This document shows, one piece after another, positions 25,477-32,132 of a stretch of DNA of 33,622 bases. Position 1 is the stretch's first letter. Every line of letters begins with the position of its first letter. The position numbers were made by a program, and so were the translations under genes. Source of the DNA: Bacteroidales bacterium (GTDB lineage: Bacteria > Bacteroidota > Bacteroidia > Bacteroidales > F082); contig JAFYHS010000023.1 of assembly GCA_017539045.1 (NCBI GenBank), positions 1 through 33,622 of the forward strand, read 5' to 3'. The notes beneath the pieces are model-generated. The model had not been told where the DNA came from, did no database searches, and was given only the letters and a program-made list of their open reading frames with translations.

Positions 25477-26948
25477 ACTTTATTCGGCACGGGCCCGTTA
25501 TTAGCCACCACAATAGGTTCTTGGATTTCCTTCACCACGCTGAGGCCTAGTTTTTGTCCTTCTTCCTTCATAAAGGCATACGCCTCGCTGAAGTTGTTCC
25601 CGATGATGCCATCGAGTATGGCCTCGCGGATGGCGTTCTTGATGACGCCGACCTCGCGACCCTCGGGGATGCCGAAGGTCTCCATGATGGCGATGCCGTC
25701 GATGGGCGGCTGCCAGTTGCGCAGGTGGTCCTTGGCTTCGATTTCTTTCAGCTTCTCCTGAACGATTTCGAAGTTATGGTGGAACTTCTTCACCTTCTCT
25801 TCATTCTTCGAGGTGATGTCGGCATTGCAGAGCAACATGAGGTCGTCGATGTCGTCGCCAGCGTCAAACAAGAGCCGTCTCACGGCACTGTCGGTGACGA
25901 TGTCTTCAGCCAACACGATGGGGCGGAGGTGAAGGAGCACGAGCTTCTCCACGTATTTCATCTTTTCGTTCAAGGGCAGCTTCATGGCGGCGAAGATCTT
26001 GGGCACCATCTTGGAGCCTTTGAACTCGTGCCCGTGGAAGGTCCAACCCGTGCCATCTTCCCAGCGCTTGGTCTGAGGCTTGGCGATGTCGTGCAGCAAG
26101 GCAGCCCAGCGCAGCCAGAGGTCGTCGCTCTTCTCGGCAACCTGGTCGAGCACCTGCAAAGTGTGCAGGAAGTTGTCCTTGTGGCCTCGGCCTTGCACCA
26201 CCTCGACGCCTTTCAGCTGGGAGAGTTGGGGGAAGATGAGCTTCAACAAGCCGCTTTCATCCAACAGTTTGAAGCCGATGGAAGGCTTCGGCGAGAGGAT
26301 GATCTTGTTCAGCTCCTCGGTGACACGCTCCATCGAGACGATCTTGATGCGTTGGGCATTGCGTTTGATGGCCTCAAACGATTCAGGCTCGATGTAGAAC
26401 TTCAGCTGTGAAGCGAAACGCACGGCGCGCATCATGCGAAGCGGGTCGTCGGAATAAGTGATGTCGGGGTCCAAAGGTGTCCTCAATAGCAGCTCTTCCA
26501 TATCGCCCATGCCGTTGTAGCGGTCGATGAGGGTGCCGAAATCCTCTGCGTTGAGGCTGATGGCCATGGCATTGATGGTAAAGTCGCGGCGGCTGATGTC
26601 GTCTTCCAAAGTACCATTTTCCACCACGGGCTTGCGGCTGTTGCGGTCATACGACTCTTTCCTAGCGCCCACAAACTCGACTTCCATGCCATCGAAGCGG
26701 ATCATGGCCGTGCCGAAAGCGCCGTAATACTTGGCTTCTTTGTGGCCGGGCAGGAGGGAGGCGACCTTCTTGGCCAGCGTGATGCCGCTGCCCACGGTGA
26801 CCACGTCGATGTCGTTGGACGGGCGGTGCAACAGGATGTCGCGCACGTAGCCGCCGATGACGTAGGTCTTGTAGCCCAACTCTGCGCTGGCGTAGGCGAT
26901 GACCTTAAAGATCTTGCTGCTGATATTTTTCTTGAAGTCGTAGTTCAT
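25473..26948 (-). CDS. cca: CCA tRNA nucleotidyltransferase (poly(A) polymerase family) with HD domain
   Basis: 491 aa. It adds or repairs the 3' CCA end of tRNA. Head domain: 'VIGGYVRDILLHRPSNDIDVV' (read in two parts) with metal Asp46/Asp48, and 'RRDFTINAMAISL'. RNA-binding neck: 'DPLRMMRAVRFASQL' and 'SMERVTEELNKI'. HD hydrolase domain: 'WAALLHDIAKPQTK'. Start and clpC stop overlap by one base (TGATG), and the end overlaps miaA. A poly(A) polymerase role is possible by family, but with HD domain and context a CCA-adding role is more likely. Confidence 0.9.
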   Translation of the reverse strand: MNYDFKKNISSKIFKVIAYASAELGYKTYVIGGYVRDILLHRPSNDIDVVTVGSGITLAKKVASLLPGHKEAKYYGAFGTAMIRFDGMEVEFVGARKESYDRNSRKPVVENGTLEDDISRRDFTINAMAISLNAEDFGTLIDRYNGMGDMEELLLRTPLDPDITYSDDPLRMMRAVRFASQLKFYIEPESFEAIKRNAQRIKIVSMERVTEELNKIILSPKPSIGFKLLDESGLLKLIFPQLSQLKGVEVVQGRGHKDNFLHTLQVLDQVAEKSDDLWLRWAALLHDIAKPQTKRWEDGTGWTFHGHEFKGSKMVPKIFAAMKLPLNEKMKYVEKLVLLHLRPIVLAEDIVTDSAVRRLLFDAGDDIDDLMLLCNADITSKNEEKVKKFHHNFEIVQEKLKEIEAKDHLRNWQPPIDGIAIMETFGIPEGREVGVIKNAIREAILDGIIGNNFSEAYAFMKEEGQKLGLSVVKEIQEPIVVANNGPVPNKV

Positions 26949-29542
26949 CAGACTTTGGCTTCTTCTTTGGCTTCGTTTAGGACTTTTTTCTCGTTCGGGA
27001 TGATGTTGACTAGTGTCTCCTCGCCGTTTTCGGCCATGTCGATGCTTATGGTGTCGCCGATGTGGAGGTTGGACGAGATGATGGCTTCGGCCAGCACGTC
27101 TTCCACGTACTTCTGGACGGCACGCTTCAGCGGACGGGCACCATATTGCTCGTCCCAGCCCTTCTCGGCGAGGAAGTCCATGGCCTTGTCTGTGATTTCG
27201 ATCTTGTAGCCCATCTCTTCGACGCGTTTCACCACCTCGCGGATCTCGATGCCGATGATCTTCCGGATATCGTTCTTATCCAAGGCGTTGAACATCACCA
27301 CGTCGTCGACGCGGTTGAGGAACTCGGGGGCGAAAGTGCGCTTCAAGGCGTTGTCGATGACGCTTTGCGAGTACTCGTTCTTCGAGTTGAGCTTGGCCTG
27401 CGTGCCGAAGCCCACACCCTGACCGAAGTCCTTCAGCTGGCGTGAGCCGATGTTGGAGGTCATGATGATGATGGTGTTCTTGAAGTCGACCTTGCGACCC
27501 AGGCTGTCGGTCAGCTGACCGTCGTCGAGGACTTGGAGCAACAGGTTGAACACATCGGGGTGTGCCTTCTCGATCTCGTCAAGCAAGACGATGGAATAGG
27601 GCTTGCGACGCACCTTCTCGGTGAGTTGGCCGCCTTCTTCGTAGCCCACATATCCGGGAGGCGCTCCCACGAGGCGCGACACAGCGAACTTCTCCATGTA
27701 TTCGCTCATGTCGATGCGGATGAGGGCATCCTCGCTATCGAAGAGGAATTTGGCCAGCACCTTGGCGAGGTAGGTCTTACCGACGCCCGTGGGGCCGAGG
27801 AAGATGAATGAGCCGATGGGCTTGTTCGGGTCTTTCAGTCCGGCACGGTTGCGGCGGATGGCGCGGGTCACTTTCTTGATGGCCTCGTCCTGGCCGATGA
27901 CGGTGCCCGCCAACTCGGTCTCCATGTGCATCAGGCGGTCGCCTTCGTTCTTGGCGATGCGCTGCACGGGTACACCGGTCATCATGGCGACGACCTCGGC
28001 GACATTTTGCTCGGTCACAGGCTGACGGTGCGCCACCGCGTTGTCCTCCCATGCCTTCTTGACGTCTTCGAGCTGTGCCATAAGCTTCACCTCTTCGTTG
28101 CGGTACATGCCCGCCTCTTCGAACTTCTGCTCGGCGATGGCGGCTTTCTTGTCCTTGCGCACGGCGTCGAGACGGCTTTCCAACTCAGTGATCTCGCTCG
28201 GCACGTCAATGTTCTTGATGTGTACGCGCGCACCAGCCTCATCCAAGGCGTCGATGGCCTTGTCGGGCAGGTGACGGTCGCTGAGGTAACGGTCGGTGAG
28301 CTTCACGCAGGCTTCAATGGCCTCGGGCGTGTAGGTGACCAAATGATGGTCTTCGTATCTCGGTTTGATGTTATTCAGGATCTCGATGGTCTCGGCGGGC
28401 GTGGTAGGCTCGACGAGGATCTTCTGGAAGCGGCGTTCCAAGGCGCCGTCTTTCTCGATGTACTGGCGGTATTCGTCCAAGGTGGTGGATCCGATGCACT
28501 GCAACTCGCCACGCGCCAAGGCAGGTTTGAACATGTTGCTGGCATCCAGCGAGCCATTGGCGTTGCCTGCGCCGACGAGGGTGTGGATCTCGTCGACGAA
28601 GAGGATGATGTCGCGGTTGTTCTCCAACTCGTTGAGGATGGCCTTGATGCGTTCCTCAAACTGGCCACGGTATTTGGTGCCGGCCACGATGGAGCCGATG
28701 TCGAGCATCACAACGCGCTTATTAAATAAGGTGCGCGGCACGCGGTGCTGCACGATGCGGATGGCCAGGCCTTCGGCGATGGCCGACTTGCCCACGCCAG
28801 GCTCACCGATGAGGATGGGGTTGTTCTTCTTGCGGCGGCTGAGGATCTGGGCGATGCGCTCGAGCTCGCGCTCACGGCCCACGATGGGGTCGAGGCGGTT
28901 CTCTTCAGCGGCTTTGGTGAGGTCGCGGCCGAAGTTGTCGAGCACCGGAGTCTTGCTCTTGATGTTGCTTGTCTTCTTAGGCTTCTCGGGTTGCGGCCGG
29001 ATTTCGTTCATCAGGTCGTCTTCTTCCTCCTCGTCATCATCATTGAAGATGTTGGAAGCATAACCTTGTTGTTCTTCAGGTGCCGACTCTTGCGGGTCGC
29101 TGTTTTCGGCCGTGAAGCGCAGCAGCTCCTGCTTGAAGTTGTCGTAGTTGATGCCTTCAAACTCGAGGTTTTGCGAGATGATGTTGTTCTTCTCGTGCAA
29201 AATGGCCAGCATGAGGTGCTCGGAGCGGACGATGTCCGAATGGAACTCCTTGGCGATGATATAGGTGAACTTCAGCACGCGCTCTGCCTGCTTGGTCAGC
29301 GGCAAGGCCAGCACTTGGCTGGTGTTGCTAGTAGCGGTGCGCACCGAGGCTTCCAGTTTCTTCGAGAATACTTCGATGTTCAGGTTGAGGTTCTCCAAAA
29401 TCTTGATGGCGCTGCTGCCGCCTTCCTTCAACATGCCCAAAAAAAGGTGCTCCAACCCGACGTAAGCGTTGCCCAAACGTTGCGCTTCCTGATGGCTAAG
29501 TGACAAAATGGCACGAACGCGGGGTGAGAATTTTGCATCCAT
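26948..29542 (-). CDS. clpC: ATP-dependent Clp protease ATP-binding subunit ClpC
   Basis: 864 aa. It is a double-ring AAA+ unfoldase feeding ClpP and a general protein-quality-control factor. The Clp_N repeat domain spans residues ~1-145 ('FSPRVRAILSLSHQEAQRLG'). After an acidic linker (~170-190, 'DDDEEEEDD') comes AAA-1 with Walker A 'GEPGVGKSAIAEG' and Walker B 'ILFVDEIHTLVGAG'. A UVR-like middle segment ('AIAEQKFEEAGMYRNEEVKL') separates it from AAA-2 ('LGPTGVGKTYLAKVLA', 'VLLDEIEKAHPDVF'). The UVR segment and length favour ClpC over ClpA or ClpB. It is the first gene of the operon. The promoter-like TACCTTTG lies about 75 bp upstream; no CIRCE-type inverted repeat was seen. Confidence 0.95.
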   Translation of the reverse strand: MDAKFSPRVRAILSLSHQEAQRLGNAYVGLEHLFLGMLKEGGSSAIKILENLNLNIEVFSKKLEASVRTATSNTSQVLALPLTKQAERVLKFTYIIAKEFHSDIVRSEHLMLAILHEKNNIISQNLEFEGINYDNFKQELLRFTAENSDPQESAPEEQQGYASNIFNDDDEEEEDDLMNEIRPQPEKPKKTSNIKSKTPVLDNFGRDLTKAAEENRLDPIVGRERELERIAQILSRRKKNNPILIGEPGVGKSAIAEGLAIRIVQHRVPRTLFNKRVVMLDIGSIVAGTKYRGQFEERIKAILNELENNRDIILFVDEIHTLVGAGNANGSLDASNMFKPALARGELQCIGSTTLDEYRQYIEKDGALERRFQKILVEPTTPAETIEILNNIKPRYEDHHLVTYTPEAIEACVKLTDRYLSDRHLPDKAIDALDEAGARVHIKNIDVPSEITELESRLDAVRKDKKAAIAEQKFEEAGMYRNEEVKLMAQLEDVKKAWEDNAVAHRQPVTEQNVAEVVAMMTGVPVQRIAKNEGDRLMHMETELAGTVIGQDEAIKKVTRAIRRNRAGLKDPNKPIGSFIFLGPTGVGKTYLAKVLAKFLFDSEDALIRIDMSEYMEKFAVSRLVGAPPGYVGYEEGGQLTEKVRRKPYSIVLLDEIEKAHPDVFNLLLQVLDDGQLTDSLGRKVDFKNTIIIMTSNIGSRQLKDFGQGVGFGTQAKLNSKNEYSQSVIDNALKRTFAPEFLNRVDDVVMFNALDKNDIRKIIGIEIREVVKRVEEMGYKIEITDKAMDFLAEKGWDEQYGARPLKRAVQKYVEDVLAEAIISSNLHIGDTISIDMAENGEETLVNIIPNEKKVLNEAKEEAKV

Positions 29543-29616
29543 ATAGTTATAATTCGTTAATTTTCAATACTTTAATAAAAAAACCAACTTTTCACTTGTC
29601 TGATTCGTTCAGAGTG

Positions 29617-29624
29617 CAAAGGTA
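29617..29624 (-). promoter_or_regulatory. -7 element (TACCTTTG) for the clpC operon
   Basis: Exact minus-strand TAnnTTTG, 74 bp upstream of the clpC ATG. It is the same octamer as the transketolase promoter. Between it and the ATG is an AT-rich leader with no recognisable feature. Confidence 0.55.
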
Positions 29625-29671
29625 CAAACAAAAACCGCGCCGCGCCAGTGCCAAAGTCAGATTTTTTATTG

Positions 29672-29799
29672 TGATCTATCGAAGTATAAGCAATAAAAAC
29701 TAGTAATTTATCGAAGTTTATAAGTAAAAAAACAGTAATCTATCGAACTTTATGAGTAAAAAACTTGCAATCTATCGAAGTTTATGTATTTTTGCAGCG
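29672..29799. repeat. Left array: four tandem 32-bp units with core TATCGAA
   Basis: Cores start at 29677, 29709, 29741 and 29773, exactly 32 bp apart. Units share TAATCTATCGAAGTTTA-type sequence followed by an A-rich tail. Unit 4 merges into the ATPase promoter. There are no unique spacers, so it is not a CRISPR array; the 32-bp period is close to three DNA turns, as in arrays of protein-binding sites. Confidence 0.9.
29765..29794 (+). promoter_or_regulatory. -33 TTG / -7 TATTTTTG promoter of the ATPase gene, embedded in repeat unit 4
   Basis: TTG at 29765-29767 and TATTTTTG at 29787-29794 are separated by 19 bp, the best -33/-7 pair in the window. The repeat core TATCGAA (29773-29779) lies in the spacer, so a protein bound to the repeat would block or alter polymerase binding. 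ATG follows 21 bp downstream. Confidence 0.75.
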
Positions 29800-29815
29800 T
29801 AAAAACAGCCTTATT

Positions 29816-31078
29816 ATGGACGCTCAAACGCTGAAAGAAATACTGCTTGACCAGCAAGAAGAGCTCAAGGACACCGACTTGACAACATTAATCAGTCGTT
29901 ATGAAGAGCCTCGACTTCATCTCGACAGCCGTCTTGCCCAGGTGGTTATTGGAGTGAGAAGAAGTGGTAAGTCTATCCTGTGTTACAAGGTTTTGCAACA
30001 GTCAGGAGTCAATTATGCCTACGTCAATTTTGACGACGAGCGGTTGACTACATTGACGACAGAGGACCTGAATACCGTCCTTGATGTCCTTTATCGCATC
30101 TATGGCGACTTCAAGCATCTGTTTCTTGATGAAATACAAAACATCGAAGGGTGGCCGCTGTTTGTCAATAGGCTGCTCAGAAAAGGAATGCATATCTTCC
30201 TGACGGGATCGAATGCCAAATTGCTCAGTAACGAATTGGTTACACACCTTACGGGTAGACATCATAAAGTCGAACTTTATCCTTTTTCTTTTGCCGAATA
30301 CTGCAAAATGAAGAATGTCGATACGCAATCCCTGACAACAAAAGCAAAGGCATTGAGGATTAAAGTGTTAGAGGAATATATGCAAGGTGGTGGATTCCCT
30401 GAATTATTCAACGAGACCGACAAACGTGAGTATATCCAAGGCCTGATGGACTCCATTATTAAGAAAGACATTGCCAAACGGTTCAAGTTGAGGCATGTGG
30501 AGGTACTGAGAAGAATGGCAACCTATTTGTCTGACAATTACTGTCAGGAGTTTGTGGCATCCAAAGTGGCTTCTTTGTTTGGGATTTCGGATCATACGGC
30601 AGAAAACTATTATTCTTATCTCAAACAAGCTTTCCTGCTCATCGGGGTGAATAGGTTCTCCTTCAAAAGTGCCGAACGCGTGTTGAATGAAAAAGTCTAT
30701 GTGGTTGATACAGCCTTTGCCACCGACAAAGAGGGCACGTTGGCTACAGAAAACTTGGGTTGGCGATTGGAGAATGTCGTCCTTGTTGAGTTGCTTAGAA
30801 GGACCAAACCTGAGTTCGCCGATGTGTTTTACTATAAAAGCCGTGAAAGGCAGGTGGATTTTGTGGTTGCAAAGGATGGCAAGGTGCAAGAATTGGTTCA
30901 GGTCTCTTACGACATCTCCCATCCGAAAACCGAGCGTCGGGAGGTGAAAGGTTTGAAGGATGCCTCAAAAGCATTGGGATGCAATCGTATGACACTGATT
31001 ACTTTGGATAGCGAAAAGACTATCTCAACGGAAAACGGGACAATACAAGTGGTTTCTGCCGCGAACTGGCTGACGTGA
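29816..31078 (+). CDS. AAA family ATPase with DUF4143 domain
   Basis: 420 aa from ATG 29816; the TTG upstream at 29765 lies in the promoter. AAA_14-type ATPase domain: Walker A 'GVRRSGKS' (residues 46-53), Walker B 'HLFLDEIQN' (101-109), and 'LTGSNAKLLSNEL'. A helical/winged-helix-like part follows (~225-275, 'EFVASKVASLFGISDHTAENYYSYL'). The C-terminal DUF4143 domain has a PD-(D/E)XK-like pattern: 'GWRLENVVLVELLRR', 'RQVDFVV', 'ELVQVSYDI'. Function of this widespread family is not established; they are often multicopy accessory genes. The winged-helix-like part and the repeats over its own promoter make autoregulation plausible (inference). Rhs-like remains follow immediately. Confidence 0.85.
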   Translation: MDAQTLKEILLDQQEELKDTDLTTLISRYEEPRLHLDSRLAQVVIGVRRSGKSILCYKVLQQSGVNYAYVNFDDERLTTLTTEDLNTVLDVLYRIYGDFKHLFLDEIQNIEGWPLFVNRLLRKGMHIFLTGSNAKLLSNELVTHLTGRHHKVELYPFSFAEYCKMKNVDTQSLTTKAKALRIKVLEEYMQGGGFPELFNETDKREYIQGLMDSIIKKDIAKRFKLRHVEVLRRMATYLSDNYCQEFVASKVASLFGISDHTAENYYSYLKQAFLLIGVNRFSFKSAERVLNEKVYVVDTAFATDKEGTLATENLGWRLENVVLVELLRRTKPEFADVFYYKSRERQVDFVVAKDGKVQELVQVSYDISHPKTERREVKGLKDASKALGCNRMTLITLDSEKTISTENGTIQVVSAANWLT

Positions 31079-31270
31079 TTCCAAGCCAACCGTTTTGGAT
31101 ATCAGCATTTGCAATGCGAAAGAGGGCTCGTTTTAAAAGGTAAAGGTTTAGAAATTCATCCTGTTTATTTTGGAACTCAAAAACAAATACTAACTCAAGA
31201 AAAGCTAATGATAAATGCCTATTTCATAAATAACGGACATCTTCCCCCTGGGAACCGCATTTTCAGATAG
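31079..31270 (+). pseudogene. Unstarted reading frame resembling an Rhs-type toxin C-terminal tip
   Basis: Right after the ATPase TGA the same frame stays open for 63 codons to TAG 31268-31270, with no good start codon near its beginning. It reads 'FQANRFGYQ', which resembles the Bacteroidota Rhs-core '(R/N)(F/Y)G(Y/F)QGQ' segment, then a soluble, basic stretch ending in 'NGHLPPGNRIFR'. It stops 24 bases before the immunity-like gene, the normal order for a polymorphic toxin and its antidote. The Rhs core expected between these parts is missing, so it looks like a deletion remnant. Family assignment is by eye and tentative; it may be a fortuitous open stretch. Confidence 0.4.
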
Positions 31271-31294
31271 AATAGAAACAATAAACAAAACAAT

Positions 31295-31738
31295 ATGAAT
31301 ATTTCAATTGGTTATATTGCCACAAATTTATCAATTAATAATACCACAACACTTAAATTGTTTTCGGATAACCTGAATTGTCGTATCAAAGAGCATGATT
31401 ATGGTACCTCTATTTATACGTTCTATATTAGCTTTATTTGTGTATTACCAGACTTTGAGTCTTTTCTCAAACCGAGAAGACCTAAATATATCGAATACGA
31501 AGAAACGATAATCGATGGCCGTCTATGTAAGTTCGAAAGAACTTTTGAATGCGAGCTAAAGCTAGATTACTCAATAATGAGTAAGGCTACGGAAGAAGAG
31601 GCAAAGAAAATCGTCGCTCAATCCATCATTGAGTTTCTTCACGTCTTGAAAATGCCAAAAAAAGTGACCGATTTCGACAAAGACAGGTTTGTGGCTGATA
31701 TGGAAGCGTTCTTTCGGGAGGAACAACTGATAGACTAA
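31295..31738 (+). CDS. Small AT-rich protein, possible polymorphic-toxin immunity protein
   Basis: 147 aa, soluble, no signal peptide. The first two thirds look beta-rich ('TSIYTFYISFICVLPDFESF', 'PRRPKYIEYEETIIDGR'), the last third helical ('ATEEEAKKIVAQSIIEFLHVL'). I recall similar proteins beside Rhs toxins in Bacteroidota (Imm44-like), but I cannot confirm the family. Base composition is clearly richer in A/T than the housekeeping neighbours, which suggests transfer. No TAnnTTTG element lies directly upstream, so it may once have been co-transcribed with a toxin gene. The next reading frame begins within its stop codon (TAATG). Confidence 0.6.
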   Translation: MNISIGYIATNLSINNTTTLKLFSDNLNCRIKEHDYGTSIYTFYISFICVLPDFESFLKPRRPKYIEYEETIIDGRLCKFERTFECELKLDYSIMSKATEEEAKKIVAQSIIEFLHVLKMPKKVTDFDKDRFVADMEAFFREEQLID

Positions 31739-31950
31739 TGTACACGTGCCAAACATATTATCAGCCATCAAGCATCACGATTGCTTACGATGCCCACGGC
31801 ATCTTAGGCGGTGCATCCACTTGGGCCCGTGGCGGCAACTTCAGCATTGGTTTTGCCTCAGGCACGGTGGCCTCGTTTATGACCACAACCGCAGACGTGT
31901 TGACCCAAAACCTGTGCGAGGCGTATGGCAGTACATTTATCGTAGTTTAA
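31738..31950 (+). pseudogene. Fragment resembling the Rhs pretoxin hydrophobic segment
   Basis: 70 codons. The central part, 'HGILGGASTWARGG' followed by 'FSIGFASGTVASF', matches the HGxxGGA...GG.F..GFA.G..AS pattern common just before the toxin domain of Rhs proteins. The preceding residues from the ATG look unrelated. The frame ends at TAA 31948-31950, inside the first unit of the right repeat array, so the gene appears cut off at that boundary. It is too short to be a working toxin. An alternative frame (31746-31967) has no recognisable content. Confidence 0.45.
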
Positions 31951-32012
31951 GCGAGAAAAACTTGTAATCTATCGAAGTTTACAAGTGGAAAATCGGTAAT
32001 CTATCGAAGTTT
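31933..32012. repeat. Right array: three 32-bp units (one degenerate)
   Basis: Cores at 31938 (TATCGTA, degenerate), 31970 and 32002 (TATCGAA) keep the 32-bp spacing of the left array. The stretch AAAAACTTG-T-AATCTATCG... at 31956 onward matches the junction of left units 3 and 4 at 29758 onward, apart from one base in its core. The -33-like TTG is kept, but no -7 octamer follows. Unit 3 is conserved only to about 32011. It lies between the Rhs-like fragment and gyrA. Confidence 0.85.
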
Positions 32013-32087
32013 GGGCGATTTCAATCCCCGCAAACACGCCAAAACAACAAAATCCACATTATTTTAAAAAGGTATCGAAAATTTCCC

Positions 32088-32095
32088 TATCTTTG
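32088..32095 (+). promoter_or_regulatory. -7 element (TATCTTTG) for gyrA
   Basis: Exact TAnnTTTG, 37 bp before ATG 32133 and 76 bp after the right repeat array. No clear -33 TTG was found. Confidence 0.6.
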
Positions 32096-32132
32096 CACCC
32101 TTATTTGTAAAAGCGAAAAATAGAACCAGAAA

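Noticed and set aside
29672-29799. CRISPR array
   Set aside because: The 32-bp units are directly adjacent with no unique spacers, and there are no cas genes.
31746-31967. 73-codon frame overlapping the Rhs-like fragment
   Set aside because: It is rich in His/Arg/Cys with no pattern. The other frame (31738-31950) has the Rhs-like glycine pattern.
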